A stretch of 64,000 nucleotides of DNA from Dasyornis broadbenti (lineage: Eukaryota > Chordata > Aves > Passeriformes > Dasyornithidae), in contig VZRN01005170.1 of NCBI GenBank assembly GCA_013397935.1, positions 195,495-259,494 of the forward strand, given 5' to 3'. How positions within the stretch are numbered: the stretch's first letter is position 1; every line of letters begins with the position of its first letter. The translations under genes and the position numbers were made by a program. The notes below the pieces were generated by a model. The model had not been told where the DNA came from. It searched no databases and saw nothing but the letters and a program-made list of their open reading frames with translations. Below are positions 13,001-25,516 of this stretch, one piece after another.

Positions 13001-14589
13001 AAGTTTTTTGGTTTGCTGCTTAAAGATGAGATTCAGTGCCTGTATTTCCCTTTATGTTTGCTGAAGCGCTGATTGTGCTTTGGTGAGATGGGTTGGATGA
13101 AACACTCTGCTCCCTCCAGCAGCTCAAGGCTGCTGTATTTAGCTTGATGCTTCTATCTAAAATAGGCCTGTGCATATTTAGTTAATTTTTTGGGCAGGCT
13201 TTCTTACTTCAGCAGCCTTGTGAAGTTGCTTTTAGCAGGAGAGAGAGGAGTAGGCGAGATAGGGGGTTGCTGCTTTATAATAAAACTGAAAGAGGCTGAC
13301 AGGAATTCACACGAAGGTTACCTTGGTTTACTCTGGGCAACCTCAGTAATTCGGCAGAGCCTTTCACTCAGGGCTTCCCACGCTGCTCCCCCCAGGGGCA
13401 GTTTTGCAGATGGGAATTTCTTGAGGCCATTCAAAGCACCAGCTCCTGAGAAACACCAGGCACAGGAGGGGATGGCGCCTGTCAAGAGCTAGAGCTGACA
13501 ATTCCTATTAATGCACAGGGAGGCTTTTCCAAGGAAGATTCTTTGATGTCTCGGACTCTTGGTCACAGCTCACAGGCCTCTGGCTTTACCTGTCATGCAT
13601 CTTTCCTGAAGGAAAGTGCTGCTGTGGAGCAGAAAGGCCTTGCAAAGTGAGGGCCTTGCTGCCCTTGTAAAATCCTCGCTCACTTCTGCTCCTTGGGCTG
13701 AGCAGAGCATTCTGGGAATGGCTCAGCTGAACCAGAGGCGAAAAACAAGTGACAGAGATGGACACAATTGTTAGAACCAATGGGTGCTCCCAGCGTGGGG
13801 CTGGTGCTTGGTTCCACCTGATGCGTGTTCCTGTCGTGGTTGATGGGGTTGGTTCAACACATTTGTTGTGCCTCACAAGTTTGGGAACTCAGAACAAAGG
13901 AACCGGTTAAGAACCCTGGATTTTTGCAATGAAGGGTCTTCCCTTATCACCATCTTGTGGAGTCCATGCCATCAGCCACAGCAAAGTGCCACCTCTTTCC
14001 TTTGCTGAGCCCCAGAGTCAGCCTGTCCCCTCCTCAGGGTGCCCCTCAGAGCAGGACAGTGCCTTTGGTCACCCAGGGCAGACTCAGACCTTGGCAAGTC
14101 ACAGCCGACATCTCCAATCTCAAAAGTCACGCCAGCTGTGAGATCATCTGCCTTCCATCACAGTCCAAAAGAGACAGGGATCTCTTCTAACTCCCAAACA
14201 TTTTTTATTTCAGAGAGAATCCCTTAGAAGTTGATGAGGGTTTTGCTTGAGCTAGAAGGGAAGGAAGTGACTTTCTGAGAGAGTTTGCAGTGAAATGAGC
14301 AGCACTGGGAGTTTTCCTGTATGCCCTGCTCTGCCAACAGAAGCAATAGCTGCTTCCTTCACACAATGCTGTTAGGCCAGCATATTTTCCAAGAACAGAG
14401 TAGGTGGTGAAGAATGAATGGACTCTTTAATTCCCTGAATTCCTAAGTGCATGTTTTCACGCTCGGTGACAGGGCACCAAAGGCTATGGGCAGGTAAGGA
14501 AAACTGATTTTTTTAAAGAGAGCACAGCGCATGCCTGTTTCATGGTGTGGCCAGGGGTAGCAGCTGGTGGGGGAGGTGAAATATAACAG

Positions 14590-14685
14590 ACTTACAGAAT
14601 GTCTTGGGTTGGAAGAGAACTTAAAGATCACAGAGTTCCAACCACGGGCAAGGACACCTTCCCCTAGATGAGGTTGCTCAGGGCC
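14590..14685 (-). mobile_element. CR1 LINE 3'-end fragment
   Basis: On the + strand it reads as the reverse complement of the CR1 3' end: AGAATGTCTTGGGTTGGAAG, then CTTAAAGATCACAGAGTTCC, then GGACACCTTCCCCTAGATGA and GGTTGCTCAGGGCCC. This is typical of the short 5'-truncated CR1 copies scattered through bird genomes. Confidence 0.85.
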
Positions 14686-17600
14686 CTTGTCATCACCAGC
14701 AATAAATAACAAACCAGCTGCCATCTCCTGCATCACTTGGCAATATTTCTTATTCAACTTTGAGAGCAGCACAAACTGAAAAATCAGCTCAGGTAGGAGC
14801 TCAGTGGCTGCTGCCAGGCACTGCCCTGCCCTGCAGAGGATGCACTGTCAGCAGCTGCTGCTCAAGGTGTGACTGCCCAGGAGAGAGCTCCTGGTTTCCA
14901 GCATGAGCATCTGAGCTCTCCAGGGGTGCTTCAGCAAGTGTCTTTGCACTGGGGTGTCACATGGCCATGCAGTCCTTGCTGAAGTTGGGAGAAAATCCCA
15001 TTTTCTTCCCTCAGGCTGTGAGGGAGCTGTTGCTTTGCTCGTGTTGCAGGGGCTGTGGCTTAGATACAGCCCTGGTTTGTACCAGCTGGGGAGTGTTTAC
15101 AATCGAGCCTTGGAATTGTTTTTCAATCAGAAATTATAAACTTGTGACGGGAGGAGATGGGAGAAACCACACAAGCTGCACTAGTGGGAGGACAAGCTCA
15201 ATGATCCCAGTCTTCAAATTCATTTGATTTTTACAAGTGCTCTGCAGTGCTTTAGTGGTAATTGAAGAGATCCAAAGCAATTATGCTCTCTCAGAAATGA
15301 GATACTAATGATGGAGAGCTGAAGCAAGACAAGAGCAAGTGATTAAGCTGATGATAGTGAAAGACTCCTATATATTTGTTGCCATGCAATGTACATTATT
15401 CCTGCTCACAATGTGGCCCTCTCTTGTCCTGGTTTTACATTTGTATTCCAACAGGAAGTGATTTAACCAGGATGGCTCCTGCACCTCTTAGGAAGATAGA
15501 TGTGGATGTGCAGGGCTGGCCACCACCACGTGCAGGTGATTCAATGCTTTGATGAAGTTCAATGATGATACCAGATTTTATAAGCCCATCGCTGGGACAT
15601 GTTTGGTTACTGTTTTTGCACTGAAGTGGATAAGAAAGGGACAGAGGTCCTTGTGTCTAACCTGGATTATTTATCAAAGATCATCCATACACCTTTTTAC
15701 ACAGTATCATCTTCTGGGCATCAACAGCAGTTTTTGCAGTAATCAGCTCTGAAACTGCACTCCAGTGCCATTAGCAACACTCCTTTGAGCTGAGAACCCT
15801 GTGTATCTTTCCATGTTAACAAGTAATATGTTTTTCAGGTAGATTTAATTTTAAACAGTTGCTGTACTTATGTTGTTTTATTGACCACCTCTGCAATCTG
15901 TATTTATATCACTGCACATCTCAGTCTCTCTCAAACGTGACCCAATTTAGCCTTTTCATGCTTTATTTATATAGTTAGTGACTTGCTTAAAGTTCTTCAG
16001 AAAAAAACAGAGAAAGAAACTGGTCTTTTGATCCACAAAACCCAAAGATTGGTTTTCTTTTGTGTGCAGTCTTGAAGTGAAGAGTAAAGGTTTGTGTGTT
16101 TTAGTGAACTGACTGCTGTACTGCAACATGCAGGCGTATCAGCTCTGCCCCTCTGCTCAAAGCCATGGAAAACACTGGATATGCAAGTGGAAGCCCAGGC
16201 AGATTTTGGCTCCTCATCCTAACAGGAGGAGGCCAGGGCGAGTGCAGAGCTCTCTGCAAAGCTGCAGGGAACAAACACTTCCTCAGCCTGCTTCATTTAC
16301 CACCTGGCCAGCCATGCCAACCACTGAAATCTTGAAGGTTGGAAGTTATGCGCTGGGGTTTGTTTTTTGGTTTGGTTTGGTTTGGTTTGGTTTGGTTTGG
16401 TTTGGTTTGGTTTGGTTTGGTTTGGTTTGGTTTGGTTTGGTTTGGTTTGGTTTTTTAATCAGTTCTGTGCCTCCACAGTGATGACAAAGAGATGCAGTTG
16501 TTACAAAGTTTAAAACTTTCTGGCCTTTATGATCCTGAGAGCACAGGCACTCTGTCTGGGCAAGAGCTGGAAATAAACCCAGCAGAGCAGGGCAACTCTC
16601 CAGCTGTTCCTCAGAGCTCTGTGGGCTTTGTTTGGGATTCTTCAGCTGATGTTGCAGTCTACTCTTGGGCACATATTTTGTTTTGTAAATGCATATCCAG
16701 AGTAAAAGTGCCTTTTGTCTGTAAGCTTCAGTCACGTGGGACAGCTCTGAAAAATGCAGATTGTCCCAGAGAGGAACAGGAATACCTTGCAGTGCTGCCT
16801 CTATCATTACCCATATCACTGTGTAATTGTACACAAGCAGTGACGGCCTGCCTGTCCTGCTGGTCAGGACTCAGGTGTGGAATGGGAGGCTCCAGAGTGG
16901 CTCTCAGATAACCCCTGGGTGAGGTTTGTGGGATGTCCCTGTTTCTGTTCCGTCTGCTGCAGGGCTCTCTGTATCCAGTTATCCATACCAGACCTGTGTG
17001 TGTACCCAGCAAAAGCTCACATCAAAGCGTGTGGCTCAACTTCCTCCTGCTGGGGCTGTCCAGCTGCAGAGCTGCTCCCTGCTCCTCATCCCCTCTTCCC
17101 CTTCCTTCTCTCCTTTCCTTGAGAAAGAACTTCTGAAAGCACAGGAGAAGGACAACCTAAAATAGCTGTGCAGATCCATCCTTTATGTTCCCTGTTACAA
17201 AATGGTTCCAAGTGCTGCTCTTTTCCTCCAAGAAAGCTTTTTTGTTTTTTCACCCATTCATGGTGGCTACATACTCTCCAGATCTTGAAAGCTTTGGTGG
17301 TTGGTTTCTTAGATAAGGCTGAGCACTTCTGTAACCCTTAAAAGCTTTGTAATTCAGCTATGGATCAGCAGGGGAACCAGAGCCCTTGCAGCTGCCTGTG
17401 CTTGGCTCAGTGGTGCAGGACAGAGCTGTCTGAGCTGAGCCTTGCTATGTCTCTGCACTCTGCAAAATAAAGCTTGTCTTCTGAAATGGGAAACCAAAGC
17501 ACTGACACTGAGTCCCCTTTCCCCAAGCTGATGGCAGAAGGGCTCTGTTAAAATCCTGTCGTGCTTCATTTCCATCTCTGGGTGCAGCTTCATCTCTCTG

Positions 17601-20600
17601 AACTTTGTCTGGGTCCAGAATCGAATCCAGTTCCCACACTCATGTATTGTATGTTCTGATGCTTCTTGTCTACGCAGGGTATGGGGTGTTTGGAGCCAGT
17701 TCTGGAGGGCTCCTACACCATCCAGCATGAGTACAAAGCAGGATAGGCAAGCAGGCAGGAGCTGCGAGACAAGACAACTCAAAAATAGAAAGTTAGTGAC
17801 ATAAGGTGCTGATGTAGTTTATCACCAACATTTAAAAGCTACTTTCTAATTTTAGTGGTGCACTTCTGGTGATGCAACTCTTTGTCAACACAGTATCCCT
17901 ACAGAGGAAACATAAATTCATAAATGGCATCCAAAACCTGTCCAGATTCTTTATTATAAAGAACCTAACACCTACCCCCTGCCTGTCCTGCAGAGGCTCC
18001 TGCAGACACCACAAACACGTTTGGCTTGCATCTCCAGGCTGCAGCCGTGCCAGAGCAGGCTCCCTGGGACATTGAGGAGGTTGCAGCAGGCACTGCCGTG
18101 TCACAAAGAGCGGGGTGCTCAGTCCAGCTCTGGGATAGGGGATCGTAACCTTTGGGGGCGTGAGAAGTGTGTGGGTTGGGGGTGCGAGCACAAGGCACCT
18201 GTTCCACAAACACACACATCAACAGCAAAGATGCAAAAAAGTGAAGACAAACATCTCCCACAAATGCTCAGCACAGTTTGGGTTGGCTGTTCCAGACCTC
18301 GAGACAGAGCCCTGCAGTCTCTGGTTGAAGGTCTCCCAATCCTCATTTTCTGTCTCTTTGGCACGAATGGTCCAGGCAGTCAATCTCCCACCACTTCTAC
18401 AGCACGTGAAACAATCTGGCATCAAGCTGTCTTAGAGCCGTGTCACAGACCAGAACACAGTAAAACATTGTCTTTCTCTTCCATCATCAAAACAAATCAG
18501 TAAGCATGTGCAAATTCTTGCTTTGATCTTCGTGTTGCTACATGAGATGGGCACATGTGGTTAGAAAGCAAATGAGCCACACAAAGGGAAATTACAGGCT
18601 TTGTTTCTCCAGGTATCTGCTGCTCACACCACCAGGTGAAGTAAATCTCCAGTATAAAATAAGAAGTTCTTTGCCATGTGGGGAAAATCTGGGAAACTGG
18701 AATGTGGTGGTGCCTGGAATGATGGAAGGGGAAGAAAGGAGGAAGATGTAAATGGCACCAAAGCTTAGATGGAATATATTAGTACTAGAGACGCTTTAGA
18801 TATTTAAAGAAGACTTTTTAACCCCTAGAAGCATAGAACATTTGGGAAAGAAATTGAATCTTTGTGGTGCCTTAAAATTAATTAGAAGCATAGATGCAAG
18901 AAGTTCTGTTTGAAGATTTGTTATTTGAAAATATGCAATTGATTTTTTGCCTTACAAACATTTCAAAAGTAATACAATTTGTGCTCCAAACAGAAAGTCC
19001 TTCTTTATCCTTCATGATCAGTTAAGTAATAATTATCTATTTGATGTATATTATAATCTCTCAGTTAATTGTTTCTGCCTGATTCACAGCTCACAGCACT
19101 TTTCCTCCCACAACATACCTAGTTCACTCTGTGGCAATGAAATATTCTGTTTACCTGCATTCTGAATAGCCAGTCTATTGTGACAGAACTGAAAGAGAGT
19201 AGAAAGAAAATGGCACAGGAATGAGGAAGTGTTTGTGATGGCAACCAAGACATGGGGCAGACGAGCCCCATTAGCACTGGGCACCGCTGCAGCTCCCCCT
19301 GGGACCCCGTGAGCCGCCAGCCCCTGAGGCACCGCTGCTCCGGATGAGCCCGAATGCACATTGGCAGGCCCTGCATGTGAAATATACCCAGCTCCTTGAT
19401 TTTATTCAGATCAGCACTCTTCAAAGCAGCGTGGCTCTCAGCTGAAGGAAATCCCTGCTCTATTCACGGCGTGTCTGGTGCCGCTTTCACTTGTATCGCC
19501 ATGAAATCAGGACTTGCACGGTGGCTGCAGGAAACTCAGAGCAACACACAACACACAACAGGAGCTGCATCAAATCCATGTTTGGAAAGGAAAAAGACAG
19601 GGCCTTCCGAGCCCTGCTTTCTTCCTTCTTACAATTTCATCCACTAAATATGGAGAGCATTTCTTCTCTGGTTTGTGCTGCTGTCTCCTGCTTCCCTTCA
19701 CTGTCACTGTGAGGAGCCGTGTGTGTGACTGTCAGCCCTAATGGAAGCATTAGTGTCGCTGCTGCTCGGGGTAGGAATGACCACAACACTCCTGGGAAAT
19801 CAGAAATGGAGCCAGGATGCAAACTCCACTGACTTTCAGATGGAGGTGGCTCTGTGGCATTCAAGGATTAGACACACAGGCTGCTCCAGCTGAGCTGGCT
19901 CTGGCTTTGCTGATAAGCAAGTATTGATGTTGAACAGAGACAGGCCACAAAAGGCCTCCAAAAGCTCTGACAAGAGGATATCACCACTGAGACAGCACCA
20001 CAGCCATTAGATGCCAACAGGGTTTCCAAAGAGAGACTAAAATGAGGAAATGCTATATTGTTTCCAAGAAGTAGCACATCATAATTTGTTCTCGGGGGAT
20101 ATTAAAGCCAGAGAGCATTTCATAATATTCAGATTTATTTTTCACTATTGTTCATGGCTTTAGTCATCTTCCTTTGCAATCTGCGTGAAAGTCTGATGAT
20201 CTCACAGCGACATTTTGTCACTTCAGATTGTTTTTCCCCATCTTCTTTTCCTCGCTTGCCATTATGAAATTTAGCAAAAGAGGAAGCAGATTGACTCCTT
20301 TTCTGTGCGGGGTGTAGCTCTTGGGAAGCTGCACTTGGTCTGATGTGCACACCCCTCTATCTTCAGGAGAAAAGGCAAACCCCCCACCATGAAAATGCTA
20401 CGTAGGAAGCACTGACAGCTTTGCAAAAGGAAAACACAGACAAAATTTGTGAAACCCAGACTTCCAGTTCAATACTCACCCAGGCAAGCAGAGAGGGATT
20501 TTCTAAGGTCTGCAGGAATGCAGCAGTAAGAATGGAATCATTGCACCTTTACATGTTTCAGTGGATAATGAAGCCTGTTGAGCATTGTGAAGGGATTCGC

Positions 20601-20699
20601 TTCTGACAGAGACCTCCTGCCATCCCTGACAACCTCTCTGAACAGAGAAATCAAATGCACCAGAGACTGACTTCTTGTGAAAATCCACAGCAGGGCGAG
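14686..20699. other. Upstream non-coding DNA, third part
   Basis: Holds the TTTGG microsatellite at 16366, listed separately. Otherwise I see no gene and no repeat family that I recognise. Confidence 0.6.
16366..16450 (+). repeat. (TTTGG)17 microsatellite
   Basis: Seventeen uninterrupted copies of the pentamer TTTGG (85 bases), preceded by TTTTTTGG and followed by TTTTTTAA. It makes a spurious Phe-Gly-Leu-Val-Trp open frame on the + strand and a Gln-Thr-Lys-Pro-Asn frame on the - strand. Confidence 0.97.
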
Positions 20700-20752
20700 C
20701 AGAACTGGGTGATTTTTGAGATCCCTTCCAGCCCAGGCCGTTCTGTGGGTCT
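20700..20752 (+). mobile_element. Short CR1 3'-end fragment
   Basis: Contains AACTGGGTGATTTTTGAGAT, then CCCTTCCAGCCCAGGCCGTT and CTGTGGGTCT. This matches the CR1 3' terminus, in which a GATGATCTTTAAGGT block is followed by CCCTTCCAACCCAAACCATT and CTGTGATTCT. Only about 50 bases remain. Confidence 0.6.
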
Positions 20753-21667
20753 GGTGAGCTGCTGTCTGACACCGAGCAGGACACTCTGGGCAGGATTATT
20801 GTCCTGATGGAATCCTGTTCCTGCTGCCCTGCCCTGCCAGCCCCTCCAGCTGCAGGCTTCTTGCAGCTGCCTCAAGAGATGCCTCAAAAGATACCTCACG
20901 GCTCTGCTGGTGTCAGTGGAATTTGTGCTGTAGTTTTACATGCTCTGGAAAATTGAAACCAGGGTTTACATCAGAGCTGGGTTCCCTTGCTGATGTTGGG
21001 GAAAGCTCTCCGCAAACTGAAGACCAGCATGGAAACTCTGCTTCCCTCTGTTCTTTGGACTGGCACGCAGTCTTTCCAACTCTTACGCTTTATGTGCTTC
21101 AGGTTTACAAAAGGTGGAGTATTTCGTGGGGTATCCTTTTCCTTTCCTTTTTCTAACCCATATTGTTGTAATTTTCTGATTTATAGAATTTCAGCTGTTA
21201 CTGAAAAATACCAAGAAATGTTTAAATATGTAAACCTCTTGAGCCCAGAACTGTGGCAAATGAAGGAAAAATCTAACAAAAAGTCTAAATAATTTCAGAA
21301 CAATTTGTTTTATTCTGCTTTCAGTTCTTCCCAAGAAATGCCAAGCTTGGGAATTCTGAAGCCATTCAGGGTGAAACACTGGAAGCTTGACAATAATAAA
21401 TAATCCCTTGTTTTTCTCTTTTTCAAAATATACCAGAAATGTGGAAAAATAGACTTTTTAAAAATATACTGTGTGTGGAAAGCCATCCAGCTCGATTTTG
21501 AGTTTCCCAACACGGCTGTCCCTCCACAGGAGTCGACTCCCACGTTCTGTCAATGTGCTCAAAGGCAGAGAGGGATCCATGGGAATGTATTAAAACTTGA
21601 ATGTGTGCTGGAGACTACCTGTAAAATGGATGTGAGGGGAATGGTTGCTCAGGTGAGGAGCAGCCCC

Positions 21668-21920
21668 TCACCTTCCCACGATCCACGGGGCAGAAGGAAG
21701 CGCGCAGTCCCTCGGGGTGCGCTGGGAGGATAATCCCTGCGCGCTGTTTCTCCAGCCTGCCGCTCTCTGGGGGTGTCGGGAGCAGCAAGCAGATGCAGCC
21801 TGGCGTGCTCGTGTCAGTTCATTACCTGGAGCACAAGATAAGGAGCTCAGGGGAAATGATGGTGAGCAGCCATCAGCCAGCTGAGCTGGGCTCCCTGCGG
21901 ACCCCGCCGCGCAGCAGAAA
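21668..21920 (+). promoter_or_regulatory. CpG-rich patch, possible promoter
   Basis: Around 16-18 CpG dinucleotides occur in about 250 bases, including GCGCGC and GCCGCGC, in a region otherwise almost without CpG. A donor-like GATG|GTGAGC lies at 21861/21862. It could be a small CpG island with an alternative first exon of SYN3 or of a non-coding RNA, or a GC-rich patch with no function. Strand is assumed to follow SYN3. Confidence 0.3.
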
Positions 21921-22327
21921 ATAACCCGGCAAGAGGCTTGAGAGAACGTTTTGTTCTTGTTTCCTAACACATGTCAACAGGTTTGCTGAGCTAACTTGCG
22001 TCTCCATGGAGCATATCCTTGAGGGAAAGCAGGTAGCTGCCTGGCTGCTGTCAGTGTGCTGAGTGAGAAGATTGCATATCCTCCCTTGCACTTCCAAAAA
22101 TACCAGCCGGGAAGTTTAAGGGCGTGTTAGCAAGGGGCTGGCAGTGCCAGCCTCTCAGCTGTTGTTTGCAAGGTCAGCTCTAATTGCCCGCCTCTTGCCT
22201 CATTTAGTTGCTCTCGTTTCTTTTTGATTCCCTGACGGTGCTCACATTGTTGGGATTTCTGTGTGTTCCTGCACTGTCTCCTCGTTAAGCCGATTCCTGC
22301 TTATTCCCTCACTTTCTGCTTGTGCCT

Positions 22328-22347
22328 TCTCCTCCTCCTCCTCCTCT
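22328..22347 (+). repeat. (CTC)n microsatellite
   Basis: About six CTC triplets, located some 50 bases left of the first solo LTR. Confidence 0.8.
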
Positions 22348-22398
22348 GCTGGTCTCTCTTGCCTGCTGGCTTTCCTCAGGACTCACTCGCTCTCCTGT

Positions 22399-22910
22399 TG
22401 TTGCCTTTTGTTGGTTTTAGCCAGACATGGTTCAAGCGATAAAAGGGTTTTACCTCGGTATTTTAATAGGATCCTTTGGGGCACAGCTTTCAAGGTGGAG
22501 GACGCCCAGCTGCACGGTCTGTATAATGCGTGTACAATTTTTATAGACCTTGCAAATTTGCATATCTGTCTAGAATGCCCCAATAAGAAAGTAAATAAAT
22601 GAAGTAATGTTCCCCCCATTCTACAGAACCGCCCCCAGATGAGGCTGGAGCCCAGTTTACAAAATATGTTCCAGAGAGGTTGAAACCTCAAGTTTTTGAT
22701 CGTGTAGAGCTCTCTGGCCTCCTACTGGGGATGTTTGGTCTTTCTGCCTTACAGAACCCCAAAACAAAGCTCGAATATCAGACTACAGAAATTACAACCA
22801 TGTAGGCTAAGGGTACAGAAAATACATAAATGGTACAGAAATAGATAAAAGGGTATAAAATATATATCAAAGGGTATATAAAAAGAAAAGGCAAAAATCA
22901 TCAGGCATCA
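22399..22910 (-). mobile_element. Solo LTR, copy 1 of 3
   Basis: 512 bases bounded by TGTTGCC at the left and GGCATCA at the right, an imperfect terminal inverted repeat. It aligns over its whole length with the elements at 24717 and 28079. On the - strand there is an octamer ATGCAAAT (22556-22563 on +), a TATAAAAA box (22538-22546), then ATTAAA about 80 bases on and a short U5-like tail. This supports - orientation. Flanking tetramers are CTGT and CTGC, a 3-of-4 match for a target duplication. No gag, pol or env sequence adjoins it. Confidence 0.8.
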
Positions 22911-24716
22911 CTGCCTTGGTCATTATTTGCCCATCCTGAAGTACAGAGCAGCTCCCCAGCCTGCAGCTCCGTGCCCAGCTGCCCTGGTTTCCCAGCGAGC
23001 TCACACAGCAGCCGATGACTGCAGCTTGGCCAGCAGCAGCTGCTTGTCTTGCAGCCCGAGGCGCTCCCCAGGAGCGCCTGCCTGGTCTGGAAGCAGCCCA
23101 TGGGCTGTGTTTCCAGCTGTGCAGGGAGCTCCCTTCCTGCCGGCGTGTTCGTGCCTGGCACAGCGTGAAGGAGGTGCTGTGTCTCCGTGTGAGACGTAGG
23201 AAGGCTCTGGTGTACGCAGAACAAAACATGATGGTGTCGAGCCAGCAGCTCTTCTGCCCATGGCTCTGGAGTGACAAAATTCCACCCAGATCTGTCTTGC
23301 TTCTGATGGAGGTGGAGGCTCCTGGCTTTGTTAAAATTGCAGCCCTGCTCACTTGCTGGGGTGAGATCTGTGTGTGCACAGGGTGGATGCAGGAGAGCTA
23401 CAGAGGCAGATTTGGCCTGACAGGCTGAGCCCTCTGAGAGTTTCAAGCAGGAGGAAAATGAGGCCCTAACCTACTCAGCCTGTGCCTGTTTGAAAACACC
23501 CACTTCTGAAAGTTAAATAACAGTAATTGTGAGCGATGCAGGAGCAGGCTATGAGGTTTCCCAGTAATCAAAGCAGTGTAAACTGCTGGCAGAAAACCTC
23601 ATGGCAGCTTGCACCGCTCCCATCGCACAGAAGATCTCCTCTGTGGCAGCACTAATGGCAATTGACAAATCAATACAGCAAAGCCACCAATAACTACACA
23701 AAAAAAAAAAAAAAAGATAAAATCTATTTTAATTACATTAGCCAGATCATAAGAGAAATGTACGTAATGAGAGGAGGATAGTCTGTGCCATCACTCTGAG
23801 ATAGCTGGAGCTGAAGTTGCTGCCAGGAGCCCCAGAGCGAAGCCAGGCGCTGCTCTGTGCTGCAGCAGCGCCATCCTGTTTGATTTGAACCTCCGTGTGC
23901 TTTGCCAGAGGGAGATTTCCCTGTGACATCAGTGCTTGGGTTTCCTCCCCTTCCTGCCCAGGCCCACGACTTGCAGCCCAGCCGTAGCAGATCGTGCAGG
24001 CAGTGCCAGCCGGCAGAGGGAAAGGCCGGGCTAAGTGCAACATCCCAAACTCTCTAGACAAGAGAATTTTGCCAGCTCCCAACAGCTCCTGGGCAACATC
24101 TTCTACTATGAAACCCCTGGTGGGAAAAATGACAGGTCACTGCAAATAGTGTTGTTTAAAAGCATCCAAGAGGAGAGTGGTCGTGGCCTTGCACTAAGTG
24201 AGATAAATTGTTTAGTGCGAGAGCTGGCCACAATTTGGGAAGCCCTGGTGCAGAGGAAACCTGTGTGCCTTCCGTGTGTGCCATGGGATACTCTGGCCCT
24301 ACCCAGCCGTGGGACAGCCTCGGTCACGAGCCTGCACGCTGTCCTTGCCTCACTGCAGGCACAGCAGACACATTTGCGCATTGATTTCCTCACCAGTGCT
24401 TTGCAAGTTGCCCACGTTCGTTTGGAGAGCGCACATCTCTCAGGGGAAGAAGCAGCAATGCAAGCACCTGGAGGTGGGGGAGATGCCAGCCCTCATGGAG
24501 CCTGTCCCAGGGCACTGGCTGGTGACAAGAGCCAGCCTGGATGGCTGGGGGCAGGTTCCCTCCCGTGGCTGAGAGCTGCCACAGCAGCAGCCAGCAGCTC
24601 AGGGACATTTTGCACACCATGCAAAGAGCAGGAGTTGGTGCTACAGATGCTTCTCCCAGGGCCGGTGTCAAATTTTCCCACTTCTTGCCAGTTAACACCA
24701 AGGCCCTAGAAGAGAG
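22911..24716. other. Non-coding DNA between LTR copies 1 and 2
   Basis: 1,806 bases flanked by two same-orientation LTRs. They do not resemble a provirus interior: no retroviral protein motif, primer-binding site or polypurine tract is evident. Overlapping open frames of up to 224 codons occur on both strands and have no recognisable similarity. A poly(A) run lies at 23699-23715. Confidence 0.6.
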
Positions 24717-25236
24717 TGTTGCCTTTTGTTGGTCTTAGAATTATGAGGCAGACACAGTTAAAGGGATAAAAGGGTTTTACCTTGGTATTTAATAGGATTC
24801 GAGGTGCACAGCTCTTCAAGGGTGGAACATGCTGAGATGAACACTCTGTATAACGAGTATACAGTTTTTATAGACCTTGCAAATTAGCGTATCTGTCTAG
24901 GATCCCCCATAAAGAAACTTAGTAAATGAAGTAATGTCTCCCTACTCTAAAAAATCACCCCCCACAAATGAGGCTTGAGCTCAGTTTACAAAATATGTTC
25001 CAGAGAGAAGGTTGAAACCTCGAGTTTTTTGATAGTGTAGGGCTTCCCGGCCTCCTGCTGGGGTTGTTTGGTCTTCCTGCCTTGCAGAACCCCAATACAA
25101 AGCTAGAATAGCAGACTACAAGAATTACAAGCATGTAGTCTAAGGGTACAGAGGGTACAGAGGATATATAAAAGATATAAAAAATATATGAAAGGGTATA
25201 TAAAAAGAAAAAGCAACAATCATCAGGCATCAAGAG
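24713..25236 (-). mobile_element. Solo LTR, copy 2 of 3, with 4-base target duplication
   Basis: The LTR itself spans 24717-25232 (516 bases), from TGTTGCC to GGCATCA. It is flanked by AGAG at 24713-24716 and AGAG at 25233-25236. A 4-base duplication is the size typical of class I (gammaretrovirus-like) endogenous retroviruses. Its own duplication shows that it is an independent solo LTR, not one end of a provirus shared with copy 1 or copy 3. The TATAAAAA and ATTAAA signals are preserved on the - strand. Confidence 0.85.
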
Positions 25237-25435
25237 CAGGCCTAATTGCTGTACACAGTAATGGGATACTCATTTGGACCCCTTCTGACAGCAGACAGAT
25301 CTCTGGGATGCTCCTCTTCAGCCACAACTGCACCTGCTCTCGAGCAGACTCAAGGGAGGGGATCTTTCTTACTTGTGATGTGCAGGGAGAAAACATGGGT
25401 TCCTGAGCAGAGGACAGCACAGTGCATTTACACCC

Positions 25436-25516
25436 AGTCTGGGGTATAGAAATCCAAATATATATAGTCTGTGGTATATAAATCCCAATATGCATAGTCT
25501 GTGGTATATAAATCCC
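25436..25516 (+). repeat. 30-base tandem repeat, about 2.7 copies
   Basis: Units start at 25436, 25466 and 25496. The core is AGTCTGTGGTATATAAATCC followed by CAATATGCAT. Each unit carries a TATA-like stretch. Unit 1 differs at a few positions and unit 3 is partial. Confidence 0.9.

Larger units (their letters stand above)
7113..14589. other. Upstream non-coding DNA, second part
   Basis: Contains the 11-base tandem repeat at 9661 and the A-rich tract at 9948, listed separately. The remainder is unassigned sequence without a recognisable gene, RNA gene or repeat family. Confidence 0.6.

Noticed and set aside
22867..24709. Long overlapping open frames (170-224 codons) between LTR copies 1 and 2, considered as retroviral gag/pol remnants
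   Set aside because: They overlap on both strands, are rich in Ala, Ser, Cys and Gln from GC-rich non-coding DNA, and show no protease, reverse transcriptase, integrase or zinc-knuckle motif. Copy 2 has its own target duplication, which argues against a shared provirus.
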